NCBI GenBank assembly: GCA_963741525.1 | Contig: CAVUIW010000013.1 | Location: 1 to 64,000 of the forward strand | Direction of reading: 5' to 3' | DNA: 64,000 bases | Source of the DNA: JANNSX01 sp963741525 | GTDB taxonomy: Bacteria; Pseudomonadota; Alphaproteobacteria; Rhizobiales; Hyphomicrobiaceae | In this document: positions 34,590 to 43,786 of the stretch, piece after piece | How the letters are laid out: each line of letters begins with the position of its first letter | Position numbering within the stretch: position 1 is the stretch's first letter | The notes under the pieces: model-generated | What the model was told of the DNA's origin: nothing | The model's input: only the letters and a program-made list of their open reading frames with translations | The model's database searches: none | Translations under genes and position numbers: made by a program

Positions 34590-35462
34590 ATGGCCGGCAG
34601 GATGAGCGCGCGCGAGCGGACGGGCCTGGCTCTGGCCGCGCCCGCGTTCCTCTATATGCTCGCCTTCTTCGTCGCCCCGACGCTGATCCTGCTCGTCTAC
34701 AGCTTCTACAGGTCGAAGGCCTTCGTCCCAATCCCGGACTTCATCCTCGACAACTACTGGAAAGCGCTATCGAGCGAAGGCTTCTGGCGCGTCATGTGGC
34801 TGAGCCTGAAGCTTGGCCTCGCAACGGCTGTGGTTTCGGTGCTCGCGAGCTTTCCCGTCGCCTGGTACATCGTCTACCGATCGCGCTCCAACGCGCTGCT
34901 CTATCTCATCATCGCCTCCTGGATCACGAGCTATCTGGTGCGCATCTACGGCTGGCGCATGATTCTCGGCTCCAACGGTTTCGTAAACTCGTCTCTCCTG
35001 CAGTTCGGCCTCATCGACCAGCCGCTCGAGTTCATTCTCTACAATCCCGTCGCGGTGGTGATCGCGCTGGTCCACATCTTCATGCCGTTGACGCTGCTGA
35101 TGCTGCTCTCGGCGCTTCGTGACGTGCGCCCCGAATATCTGGAAGCCGCGCGCGATCTCGGCGCGAGCTCGGTCTCGACGCTCTTCCGCGTGACGATCCC
35201 GATGATCTACCGCGGACTCGTCAGCGCCTTCATGTTCACGCTGGTGCTCGCCACCGGCGACTACGTGGCGCCGCAGGTGCTCGGCGGTACCAGCGGCATG
35301 ACGGTCGGCCTGCTCATCTCCAACCAGTTCCGCGCGACCGGCAACTGGCCATTCGGCGCGGCCATGGCCTTCATCTGTTTCTTCGTCTTCGTTGCGATCT
35401 ATTTCGCCATCGTCCTGCTGATGCGCGGGCTCAAGCTCGCGCCCAACCGTCGCTACCACTAG
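34590..35462 (+). CDS. ABC transporter permease (PotB-like)
   Basis: 290-aa membrane permease with six hydrophobic segments and the EAA loop EAARDLGASSVSTLFRVTIP. The start at 34590 has GGAGGGGG directly upstream; an earlier ATG at 34533 is in frame but adds a Gly-rich tail. Its last codon and stop (TAG at 35460-35462) abut the R2 repeat, which lies between the two permease genes. Confidence 0.85.
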   Translation: MAGRMSARERTGLALAAPAFLYMLAFFVAPTLILLVYSFYRSKAFVPIPDFILDNYWKALSSEGFWRVMWLSLKLGLATAVVSVLASFPVAWYIVYRSRSNALLYLIIASWITSYLVRIYGWRMILGSNGFVNSSLLQFGLIDQPLEFILYNPVAVVIALVHIFMPLTLLMLLSALRDVRPEYLEAARDLGASSVSTLFRVTIPMIYRGLVSAFMFTLVLATGDYVAPQVLGGTSGMTVGLLISNQFRATGNWPFGAAMAFICFFVFVAIYFAIVLLMRGLKLAPNRRYH

Positions 35463-35583
35463 GGTGTTTCCGTGATTGGTCTCATCACTCCAACACCCTA
35501 GATCTTTGGTTTGTCGTGCTTCATTCCGGAAAGCCGCTTCGGATCCCGGCCGTCGCCGGGACAGGCTTTTCCGGAAGCACTCT
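35461..35583 (+). repeat. Dispersed repeat R2, copy 2, inside the ABC operon
   Basis: Same element as at 16490 and 63614 (AGGGTGTTTCC ... AACACCCTAG, then GTGCTTC ... CCGGAAGCAC). It begins with two bases of the stop codon of the first permease and ends 14 bases before the GTG start of the second. If folded in mRNA it could protect or attenuate the downstream genes. Confidence 0.85.
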
Positions 35584-35596
35584 TGGGAGAGCCACC

Positions 35597-36397
35597 GTGC
35601 TGCTGCGCGCATACGTCTGGCTCTATGTGGCCGTCCTCTTCGGGCCGCTGTTCCTGATCGTCCTCTTCAGCTTCCATTCAACTCCGGCTCAGTATTTTCC
35701 CATCCAGGGCTTCAGTCTCATCTGGTATCAGAAATTCTTCGAGAACCCGGTGCTGGTGGAGTCCATGCGGCGCTCGATCATTGTCGCCGTGACGAGCACG
35801 ATTGTGACGACGGTGATCGGGTCGCTGGCGGCGCTGGCACTCGCCCGTCTCAAGGGGCGCACGAAATCCGTGTTCGGCTACTTGACCTTCGCGCCCGTGG
35901 CGCTCCCCGGCCTGTTCGTCGGCATCTCGCTGCTGACCTTGTTCGGCCAGCTCGGCGTCAGCCGCTCGCTGGTGACGGTCGCGATTGCCCATGTGCTCGT
36001 GTGCCTGCCGTTCTTCATCGAGGCGTCGCGATCTCGGCTCGAGTATTTCGATCTGTCGCTCGAGGAGGCGGCGCGCGATCTGGGCGCTTCGGCCTGGGAC
36101 AGCTTCCGGCTGGTGACGCTGCCGATCATCGCGCCGACTTTGGTCGGAGCGGCGATCCTGTGTTTTGCCATCTCCTTCGACGAGGTCATCGTCACGCTGT
36201 TCGCGGCGGGCTCCGAAACGACGCTGCCGATCGCCATCTGGTCGATGATGCGCCAAGCCATCACGCCGGCCATCAACGCGGCGTCCGTGCTGGCGCTCTC
36301 ATGCGTGGTGTTTGTGATCGCTATGTTTGGTTTGATAGGCTGGCTCAACCGCAGGCGGGCAGTCAGCCGCCGCCGGTCAATGGGATTGGGGGCCTGA
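35597..36397 (+). CDS. ABC transporter permease (PotC-like)
   Basis: 266-aa permease, second membrane component. The start is a GTG at 35597 (VLLRAYVWLYVAVLFGPLFL), as upstream in-frame sequence is the R2 repeat. The EAA loop is EAARDLGASAWDSFRLVTLP. It ends 1 base before the ATPase start. The FDEVIVTLFAAGSETTLPIAIWSMM segment is typical for PotC. Confidence 0.87.
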   Translation: MLLRAYVWLYVAVLFGPLFLIVLFSFHSTPAQYFPIQGFSLIWYQKFFENPVLVESMRRSIIVAVTSTIVTTVIGSLAALALARLKGRTKSVFGYLTFAPVALPGLFVGISLLTLFGQLGVSRSLVTVAIAHVLVCLPFFIEASRSRLEYFDLSLEEAARDLGASAWDSFRLVTLPIIAPTLVGAAILCFAISFDEVIVTLFAAGSETTLPIAIWSMMRQAITPAINAASVLALSCVVFVIAMFGLIGWLNRRRAVSRRRSMGLGA

Positions 36398-36398
36398 G

Positions 36399-37464
36399 AT
36401 GGCTGACACGATCGTCCAGCTCGCAGGCATCACCAAGGCCTTCGGCACCATCCAGGCTCTGCACGAAATCAACCTCGAGGTCCGCGACGGCGAGATCCTG
36501 ACGCTGCTCGGACCCTCCGGCTGCGGCAAGACCACCCTCATGCGGATCGTTGCCGGCTTCGAGGAACCGACGACGGGCAAGGTTTCGAATTCGCGGCCAG
36601 GACATGGGCCGGACGCCACCCGAGCGGCGGCCCGTCAACATGGTGTTCCAGCGCTACGCGCTGTTTCCCCATCTCGACGTGTTCGACAACATCGCCTTCG
36701 GGCTGCGTCTCAAGAAGAAGCCGGATAGCGAGATCAGATCCGAGGTCAGGAAAATCCTCGAGCTGGTGCAGATGCAAGACCTGGCCGATCGCTGGATCAC
36801 ACAGATTTCCGGCGGCCAGGCGCAGCGCGTGGCGCTTGCCCGCGCGCTCGTCAACCGGCCGGCCGTACTGTTGCTCGACGAGCCGCTGGCGGCACTCGAC
36901 CTGAAGATCCGCCAGCACATGCTGGCCGAGCTGAAGCGCATCCACACCGAGACCGGCACGACCTTCATTTACGTCACGCACGATCAGGACGAGGCGATGA
37001 TGCTGTCCGATCGTATCGTACTGATGAACAAGGGCCGCATCGAGCAGATCGGCACGCCCGACGAGATGTACGCCCAGCCTAAGAGCCTGTTCGCCGCGCA
37101 GTTCCTGGGCGACACGAACTTGTTCTCGGCGCGCGTCAAGTCCACCGATGGCAGTTCGGCGGTCTGCGATATCGGCGTGGGCGAGGTGCGCGTATTGGCC
37201 TCGGGCCTCTCCGCCGGTGAAGAGGTGAAGCTCTCGGTTCGTCCGGAGATCATCGCGCTCAGCAGTCCGGGAGCGGGCGGCATCGCCGGTACCGTCAAGG
37301 ACCGCGCCTTCATTGGTAACCGCATCGTCTACTGGGTGACGCTCGCCGACGGCTTCGCACTCCGCTGCCAGGAGGCGCGCGGAGTCGAGGGCATGCGCTT
37401 CGAGATCGGCAGCCAGGTGGTCGCAAGCTGGCCGAGCGAGGCGAGCGTTGTGCTGAGGGATTGA
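36399..37464 (+). CDS. ABC transporter ATPase (PotA-like), frameshifted
   Basis: ATPase of the importer. Walker A GPSGCGKTT is at the N-terminus; the signature ISGGQAQRVALARAL, Walker B VLLLDEPLAALD and switch His (YVTHDQDEAM) follow in another frame. One extra base at about 36588 (TTTCGAATTC) separates the two parts. Restored, it is about 354 aa with a C-terminal TOBE-type region (SVRPEIIALSSPG). Everything else is intact, so a sequencing error is likely. Confidence 0.85.
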
Positions 37465-37469
37465 GCTTA

Positions 37470-37495
37470 GGGTCAGACCCGCGGGGCCCGACCCC
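37470..37495. repeat. Palindromic repeat R4, copy between ABC operon and hyuB
   Basis: GGGTCAGACCCGCGGGGCCC plus GACCCC lies between the convergent ATPase and HyuB genes, 5 bases after the ATPase stop. It probably forms a shared terminator hairpin. Confidence 0.65.
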
Positions 37496-37501
37496 ATTTG
37501 A

Positions 37502-39133
37502 TCACCCCTTCACATAGTCCCGCGCCGTGTCGCGGGCGGCGTCCTCGGGCGCGCGCTCGGCAGGCGCGCCGTAACCGCCTCCGCCGGGCGCTTGCAGAAT
37601 GAGACGCCGGCCTTCGGGGACGTGCTGGCGGCCCTTGCCGTTGAGTTTCGTGCCATCGTCGAGCAAGACACCGCCTGCCGCCCCGGCTTCTCCACCCGCC
37701 CGGCCGCGCGCGGGATTGTCGATGCGATCGAACATGGCGTTGAAGTAGAATTCGTGACCCTTGGCCGGTGCGATCTCGACGATCTGGCCGAGGCCACCAC
37801 GGAACTTGCCGGCGCCGCCCGAGCCGTCGCGCAGCTCCTTGCGCCAGAAGATCACGGGCCCGACATGCTCGGTGGCCTCGATCGACATCGTATGCACACC
37901 CGATGGGAAGGCGGTCGCGCCCATGCCGTCCTGCGTCGGGCGCGCACCCGAGCCGCCGCTGTTGAACATCAGCACCTCGGCGCGCTGCGCCGCTATGCCG
38001 GGCGGTAGGTTGCCGCCGCTCGGCCGCGCGGAGATGTGAATGTTCCAGAGAGCGCCGGCACCCTCCGCCGGCACGCGGCCGGGCAGCATGGTGTGGATCG
38101 CGCCCAGGATCACATCCGGCACGAAATGGCCGAGCACATGCCGCACGGCGACGGCCGCCGGCCGCTGCGCATTGAGGATGCAGCCGGGAGGCGCCGAGAC
38201 CTTGAAGGGTTCGAGGGACGCCCAATTGTTGGGAATCTCAGGCGCAAGCGCCACCTTCAGGCCGTAGGCCGAGTAGGCCGTCGTATAGATCAACGGCACG
38301 TTGATGCCACGCGGGCTCTGGCTCGACGTACCGTCGAAATCGACGAGAATCTCCTCGTCCTTTACCGTCATGGCAACCACCATGTCGATGGGCGAGCCGT
38401 AGCCGTCGACACGCATGGAATTGCGGTAGGTGCCGTTCGGCAGCGCCTTGATCCTCTCGATGGTAGCGGCGAGGCTGCGCTCGAAGATGAACTCGGCCAG
38501 CGTTTCGATTTCGTCGATGCCGAACTCGTCAAGCATGTCGATCAGGCGGCGGTGACCGGTCTCGTTGCATGAGGCGAGGGAGTAGACGTCGCCGACCACC
38601 TGCTTGGACTCGCGGACATTGTTGTGGAGGATGTTGACGAGGTCGCGGTTGACCTTGCCGCGCTCGGCGAACTTCATGATCGGAATGCAGATGCCTTCCT
38701 CGTAAACCTCGTTGGCATCCGGACCGAAACCGCGCCCGCCGACGTCGACGACATGCGCCGTGCAAGCGAAATAGCCGATGAGCTTGCCCTTGCGGAACGA
38801 GGGGCTGACCATTGTGAGGTCGTGCAGATGCCCGGTGCCGAGCCAGGGATCGTTGGTGATATAGGCATCGCCCTCGAAAATGTTGTCCTCGCCGATCGCC
38901 TTGATGAAGTGGCCGACGGCGGCGGCCATGGCGTTGACGTGGCCCGGCGTGCCCGTAACGGCCTGCGCGATCATCCGGCCCTTGCGGTCGAACACGCCGG
39001 CCGAGAGATCGCCGGATTCCCTGACGCTCGTCGAAAACGCAGTGCGGACGAGCGCGACCGCCTGCTCCTCGACCACGGCGATGAGCCGGTTCCACATCAC
39101 CTGCGCGCGAACGTCTGCGAGGGCTTCGCTCAT
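37502..39133 (-). CDS. hyuB: Hydantoinase B / N-methylhydantoinase family protein
   Basis: 543-aa subunit of the HyuA/HyuB, 5-oxoprolinase and acetone-carboxylase group. MSEALADVRAQVMWNRLIAV and AFSTSVRESGDLSAGVFD are at the N-terminus, then INVPLIYTTAYSAYGLKVAL. With HyuA it would hydrolyse a cyclic amide such as N-methylhydantoin or 5-oxoproline using ATP. The 3-base gap to hyuA means one transcription unit. Confidence 0.9.
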   Translation of the reverse strand: MSEALADVRAQVMWNRLIAVVEEQAVALVRTAFSTSVRESGDLSAGVFDRKGRMIAQAVTGTPGHVNAMAAAVGHFIKAIGEDNIFEGDAYITNDPWLGTGHLHDLTMVSPSFRKGKLIGYFACTAHVVDVGGRGFGPDANEVYEEGICIPIMKFAERGKVNRDLVNILHNNVRESKQVVGDVYSLASCNETGHRRLIDMLDEFGIDEIETLAEFIFERSLAATIERIKALPNGTYRNSMRVDGYGSPIDMVVAMTVKDEEILVDFDGTSSQSPRGINVPLIYTTAYSAYGLKVALAPEIPNNWASLEPFKVSAPPGCILNAQRPAAVAVRHVLGHFVPDVILGAIHTMLPGRVPAEGAGALWNIHISARPSGGNLPPGIAAQRAEVLMFNSGGSGARPTQDGMGATAFPSGVHTMSIEATEHVGPVIFWRKELRDGSGGAGKFRGGLGQIVEIAPAKGHEFYFNAMFDRIDNPARGRAGGEAGAAGGVLLDDGTKLNGKGRQHVPEGRRLILQAPGGGGYGAPAERAPEDAARDTARDYVKG

Positions 39134-39136
39134 GGG

Positions 39137-41242
39137 TCAGGCTCCCTTCGATTGTGCGGCGGCCCGCGCACGCAGCAGCAAACATCCGTCCGGCTGCATG
39201 ACGGCGTCGTAGGTGGAGCTGACGATCGTCGTCGTCTCGGACTCGACGATGGCGGCCGGACCGGCGACGCGATCGCCGGGCTTCAGGGCAGATCGCTCGT
39301 GGATCGCCGCGTCGGCGAATCCACTCTGGCGGGCCTCGAAGATCCGGCGCTTGAGTTTGCTCGTGGCGTCGCGCTTCGCCGCCACGAGACTCATCCGCTC
39401 GGCCTTGGCGGCTGGCGAGCTTGCGCGCAGCGACCAGCTCACGATCTCGACATCGAGGTCGTCGATGGCGCGGCCGAATAGAGCCGCATAGGCCTCGGTG
39501 AAGCGTTTCTGAAACTCGCCCGCACCCTTGGCGCCATAGGTCTTGATCTCGACCGGCACTGGAATTTCCCAGCCCTGGCCGATGTAGCGCATGTAGGCCG
39601 TGCACTCGCGCACCGGCTCGACATCGGGGGCGCCCGCCTTGACGAAAGAGGTCGCCTCCTCGGTCAGCTCGGCCAACACCGCGTTGACACGGGGTCCATC
39701 GAAACGGCTCAACCGAACATAGGCGCTGCGCACCGACTCGAAACCAAACGGCGCGCGCAAGAAACCAATGGCCGAGCCGACGCCCGCGCCCGGCGGCACG
39801 ATGATCTCGGAGATGCCCAGCTTCTCTCCCAAGCGCGCCGCGTGCAGTGGCGCCGCGCCGCCGAAAGCGATCATGGCATAGGTGCCGAGCTCCTTGCCGT
39901 TCTCGACCGCATGCATGCGCGCCGCGTTCGACATGTTCTCGTCCACTACTTCCGACAGACCGAAGGCGGCGGCCGTGGTGTCGAGACCGAGCTTCTCGCC
40001 AAGCCCTGCGTTCAATGCCTTCTCGGATTCCTTCGTCGCGAGCTTGATCGAGCCGCCGGCAAAGGCGTCCGCATCGATGCGGCCGAGCACGAGATCGGCA
40101 TCGGTGACGGTCGGCTTCGTGCCGCCGCGGCCGTAGCAGGCGGGGCCCGGCTCGGAGCCGGCGCTCTCGGGGCCGACGCGGATCTGCTTCATGCTGTCGA
40201 CGGTCGCGATCGAGCCGCCGCCGGCGCCGATCTCCACCATCTCGATGACGGGGATCGAGATCGGCATGCCGCTTCCCTTCTTGAAGCGGTAGGTGCGCGC
40301 GACCTCGAAGGTCTTGGCGGTCTTGGGCGTCTGCTGCTCGATCAGGCAGATCTTCGCTGTCGTTCCGCCCATGTCGTAGGAGAGCACGCGGTCGAGACCG
40401 TAGCGCGCGGCGATGTCGGCGGCGAAGATGGCGCCGCCCGCGGGGCCCGACTCGAGGAGGCGCACCGGGAATGCGATGGCGCTCTCGACCGTGATGATGC
40501 CGCCGCCCGAATGCATGATGTAGACGGGGCAGCGGACGCCGGCCGTCTCCAGCCCGCCCGTCAATCGCTTCAGATAGGACGCCATCACCGGCTGCACATA
40601 GGCATTGGCCGAAACGGTGTTGAAGCGTTGGAACTCCCGCATCTGCGGGGAGACTTCCGAGGAGATCGACACCGGCAGCTCGGGGCGCTTCTTCTTCAGG
40701 ATATCGCGGATGAGCCGCTCGTGCGCATCGTTCGCGTAAGAATGGATGAGGCCCACCGCAACGCTCTCGTAGCCGGCGGCCAGGATGCGATCGATGAGCG
40801 CTTCGGCCTCTCGTGCATCGAGCGCCTTCAGCACATGTCCGGCGGCATCGATCCGCTCGTCGAGCACGAAGCGATGCTCGCGCGAGATAAGCGGCGGCGG
40901 CAGCACGATGTTGAGATCGTAGAGCTCGAAGCGGTTCTCCGTTCGCATCTCGACGACGTCACGGAAACCCTTGGTGGTGATGAAGGCCGTCTTGGCGCCA
41001 CGCCGCTCGATCAGCGCGTTGGTTGCCAGCGTCGTGCCGTGGATGACGGAGTCGATCCCGGACGGGGCGACGCCCGCCTGTTTCGCGACCTCGGCAACGC
41101 CCTCGACGATCGCCTGCTCGGGTGCGCCATGCGTCGTCAACAGCTTCGTCGAGTGCAGCTCGCCGCCGGTCTCCAGAACGATATCGGTGAAGGTGCCGCC
41201 GATATCCGCGCCGACCCTGACCTGCTGACCCTTATGCGCCAT
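39137..41242 (-). CDS. hyuA: Hydantoinase/oxoprolinase A family protein
   Basis: 701-aa ATP-binding subunit. The N-terminus VRVGADIGGTFTDIVLETGG and the central LSYDMGGTTAKICLIE are the two phosphate-binding motifs of the actin-like family. The start at 41242 (MAHKGQQ) is preferred over a longer reading into R3 repeats. It pairs with HyuB. Upstream are three tandem R3 repeats and a candidate operator shared with the uronate dehydrogenase gene. Together with the PotDBCA importer and FAD oxidase this suggests uptake and breakdown of a cyclic or N-methylated nitrogen compound. Confidence 0.9.
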   Translation of the reverse strand: MAHKGQQVRVGADIGGTFTDIVLETGGELHSTKLLTTHGAPEQAIVEGVAEVAKQAGVAPSGIDSVIHGTTLATNALIERRGAKTAFITTKGFRDVVEMRTENRFELYDLNIVLPPPLISREHRFVLDERIDAAGHVLKALDAREAEALIDRILAAGYESVAVGLIHSYANDAHERLIRDILKKKRPELPVSISSEVSPQMREFQRFNTVSANAYVQPVMASYLKRLTGGLETAGVRCPVYIMHSGGGIITVESAIAFPVRLLESGPAGGAIFAADIAARYGLDRVLSYDMGGTTAKICLIEQQTPKTAKTFEVARTYRFKKGSGMPISIPVIEMVEIGAGGGSIATVDSMKQIRVGPESAGSEPGPACYGRGGTKPTVTDADLVLGRIDADAFAGGSIKLATKESEKALNAGLGEKLGLDTTAAAFGLSEVVDENMSNAARMHAVENGKELGTYAMIAFGGAAPLHAARLGEKLGISEIIVPPGAGVGSAIGFLRAPFGFESVRSAYVRLSRFDGPRVNAVLAELTEEATSFVKAGAPDVEPVRECTAYMRYIGQGWEIPVPVEIKTYGAKGAGEFQKRFTEAYAALFGRAIDDLDVEIVSWSLRASSPAAKAERMSLVAAKRDATSKLKRRIFEARQSGFADAAIHERSALKPGDRVAGPAAIVESETTTIVSSTYDAVMQPDGCLLLRARAAAQSKGA

Positions 41243-41274
41243 CGCGCCATGCTCCTGAAGGTTCTTTACTTGGC

Positions 41275-41455
41275 GCACGTTCCGCGGCGAACCGGTATCC
41301 ACTTCGCCTGAACGTGCGCTACTGGCTTGGCGCACGTTCTACGGCGAACCGGATTCCATCCCGGCCTTCGCCGGGACATGCTTTGCCTGAACGTGCCGAG
41401 TCTTGGCTTGGCGCACATTCTACGGCGAACCGGTACCCACTTCGCCTGGATGTGC
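41275..41455 (+). repeat. Tandem trio of R3 repeats, middle copy chimeric
   Basis: Copy one is at 41275-41317, copy two at 41332-41396 and copy three at 41413-41455. Copies one and three are the normal 43-base GCACGTTC ... GAACGTGC element. Copy two is 65 bases because it holds an extra CCCGGCCTTCGCCGGGACA block, the core of the R2 family. Each is preceded by CTTGGC. They lie in the leader of hyuA. Confidence 0.85.
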
Positions 41456-41487
41456 GTTGTCGTGCCGAATTCCGTGGCTGGATTGAA

Positions 41488-41508
41488 TTGTATGATGACA
41501 TATGACAA
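41488..41508. promoter_or_regulatory. Candidate GntR operator between hyuA and uronate dehydrogenase
   Basis: The 21 bases at this position begin TTGTATGAT and end ATATGACAA and form an imperfect palindrome; its complement contains TGTCATATGTCAT, close to the TGTCAGATGTCAT of the site at 48977. Confidence 0.45.
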
Positions 41509-41606
41509 GGTTGCCGAGAGGGTCAAGATAGCTACGAAGGCCGCGTCGAAACGGCCGCAGCCCGGCTGCCGAGTTCTGGCACAAACAAACCGTTGGAAAC
41601 ATCACC

Positions 41607-42422
41607 ATGAGCCACTTCAGCCGCGTCCTCATCACCGGCGCCGCCGGTGCGCTGGGCAAGGAGCTGCGCAAGTCGGGGCAGGCGCTCGCCAAGCATGTCC
41701 GCCTCACCGACCTTATCGCCTCGACGGGTCTCGCCGCGCACGAGGAGGACCGGCCCTGCAATCTCGACGACATGCCGGCGGTTTCCTCGGCGGTTCAGGG
41801 GTGCGATTGCATCGTGCATCTGGGCGCCAAGGCCAACGAAGGCACTTGGGACGAGGTGCTCCATTCCAACATCATGGGCACCTACAATATCTACGAGGCG
41901 GCGCGGCGCCACGGCGTCAAGCGCATCGTCTACGCGAGCTCGATCCACGCCGTCGGCTACTACGAGCGCAACCACACGATCGATGCCAAGGTGCCGACGC
42001 GCCCCGACACGCTCTACGGCGTCTCCAAGACCTTCGGCGAGAATCTGGCGAGCCTCTACTTCGACAAGTTCGGCATCGAGAGCGTGTGCTTGCGCATCGG
42101 CTCCTGCTTCCCCGAGCCGACCGACCGCCGCCATCTCATCACCTGGTTGAGCTACCGCGACATGCGCCAGCTCGTCGAGCGCAGCCTGTCGGCGCCGCGC
42201 GTCGGCTTCCTGATCTCCTACGCCACCTCGAACAACCGCCAGTCCTTCTGGGATAATACCGCCGCCTCCATCCTCGGCTACCGGCCCGAGGACAAGGCGG
42301 ACGATTATGCCGAGAAAGTCTTCGCCAAGACCGAGCAGGGCGATCCCAATGATCCGACCGTCAAGTACCAGGGCGGCGTCTACTGCAAATGGGGCCACTG
42401 GGAAGATCAGCAGAAGAGCTGA
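41607..42422 (+). CDS. udh: Uronate dehydrogenase-like NAD-dependent epimerase-family protein
   Basis: 271-aa SDR-extended protein. The NAD motif is VLITGAAGALGKEL and the active site is SSIHAVGYYER followed by YGVSK; FWDNTAASILGYRPEDKADD near the end is typical of uronate dehydrogenase. These enzymes oxidise D-galacturonate or D-glucuronate to the aldaro-lactone. The SMP-30 lactonase at 44150 would open such a lactone, so this is a likely oxidative uronate route with the dehydrogenase between them. Confidence 0.82.
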   Translation: MSHFSRVLITGAAGALGKELRKSGQALAKHVRLTDLIASTGLAAHEEDRPCNLDDMPAVSSAVQGCDCIVHLGAKANEGTWDEVLHSNIMGTYNIYEAARRHGVKRIVYASSIHAVGYYERNHTIDAKVPTRPDTLYGVSKTFGENLASLYFDKFGIESVCLRIGSCFPEPTDRRHLITWLSYRDMRQLVERSLSAPRVGFLISYATSNNRQSFWDNTAASILGYRPEDKADDYAEKVFAKTEQGDPNDPTVKYQGGVYCKWGHWEDQQKS

Positions 42423-42475
42423 GTTTCGCAGATCATGGCCGCCGGCAGGCGAGCGGGCGCATCCTTCTCCTCTTG

Positions 42476-42680
42476 GGTTCCCGGAAGCCGCGCCGCGCGC
42501 GGCTATCCGGGATCATCATCCCTCGAAGTCGGTTGCCCGGCGCTTGCCACACCGAGATGAAGACCCCGGCTCTTCGCGCGTCCGGCCATGCCGGCCTCGC
42601 TGCGGCCGGGGACGCAAGTGGGATGGCTGGTGCAAGCCCCGGGTGGCGGCAAGAGTGAAGATCGAGGACGGCGAGCGCGT
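42476..42680 (+). repeat. Dispersed intergenic repeat R1, copy 3
   Basis: Third copy of the ~205-base element, same orientation as 11430-11640, with a degraded first hairpin (GGTTCCCGGAAGCCGCGCC / GCGCGGCTATCCGGGA). It ends about 30 bases upstream of the next start. Confidence 0.75.
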
Positions 42681-42710
42681 TGGATTTACCCCATCACAAT
42701 CGAGACAGCC

Positions 42711-43786
42711 ATGAAAACCCACACCATCGCCGCCATCCCCGGCGACGGCATCGGCCAGGAGGTAATCGCCGCCGGGCTCGAGGTGCTGGCGGAGCTCAGC
42801 CTGCGCGACGACGCCTTCAAGCTCGATGTCCGGCATTTCGACTGGGGCACGGACTATTACAAGCGCCACGGCGTGCTGATGCCGGCCGATGGGCTTGCGC
42901 AAATCCGCGATGTGGATGCGATCTACTTCGGCGCGGTCGGCGCGCCGGACGTGCCGGATCACGTGACGCTCTGGGGTTTGCGGCTCGCCATCTGTCAGCC
43001 CTTCGATCAGTACGCCAATGTCCGCCCGACGCGCATTCTGCCGGGCATCGAGAGTCCGCTCCGCGGCGTCACGGCGAATGACCTCGACTGGGTGATCGTG
43101 CGCGAGAACTCGGAAGGCGAATATGCCGGCCAGGGCGGGCGCTCGCATCGCGGACTGCCGGAGGAGGTCGCGACCGACGTCTCGATCTTCACGCGGGCGG
43201 CTGTCGTGCGGATCATGCGCTTTGCCTTTCAACTCGCGCGCTCGCGGCCGCGCAAACTCTGACCGTCGTCACCAAGTCGAACGCGCAGCGCCACGGCATG
43301 GTGCTGTGGGATGAGATCGCGGCCGAGGTCGCGGCCGAGTTCCCGGATGTCCGCTCGGACAAGATGCTGGTCGACGCCATGACCGTTCGCATGACGCTGA
43401 AACCGGCTTCCCTCGACACCATCGTCGCGACGAACCTGCACGCCGACATCCTCTCCGATCTCGCCTCCGCGCTCGGCGGCTCGATCGGACTGGCCCCGAC
43501 CGCCAATCTCAATCCGGAGCGCAGATTTCCCTCGATGTTCGAGCCGATCCACGGTTCGGCCTTCGATATCACGGGCAAGGGCATCGCCAATCCGATCGGC
43601 TGCTTCTGGTCGGCGGCGATGATGCTCGAGCACCTGGGCGAAGCGGGCGCCGCTCGACGCCTCATGCGCGCCATCGAGCGCGTCACGGCTTCGAGCCGCC
43701 ACCACACCCCCGACCTCGGCGGCACGGCGACGACGCGCGCAGTGACGGAAGCGGTGTGCGAGGCGATCCGCGGCGGGAACGATTGA
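42711..43786 (+). CDS. Tartrate/D-malate-type decarboxylating dehydrogenase, frameshifted
   Basis: Beta-decarboxylating dehydrogenase of the tartrate dehydrogenase/isopropylmalate group. The first part (IAAIPGDGIGQEVIAAGLEV to VIVRENSEGEYAGQGG) and the second part (TVVTKSNAQRHGMVLWDE to FEPIHGSAFDITGKGIANPI) are in different frames; one missing base at about 43256 accounts for it. Restored, it is about 358 aa. It would oxidise tartrate, D-malate or a related hydroxy acid. It lies in the uronate/aldarate block. Confidence 0.83.

Noticed and set aside
39842..41311. Plus-strand open frame of nearly 490 codons opposite hyuA
   Set aside because: Composition is that of a shadow frame (His/Asp/Arg-rich) and it covers a clear HyuA gene.
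41275..41455. CRISPR-like spaced repeats
   Set aside because: Three copies only, each a self-complementary R3 element that also occurs singly elsewhere; gaps of about 15 bases are too short for spacers.
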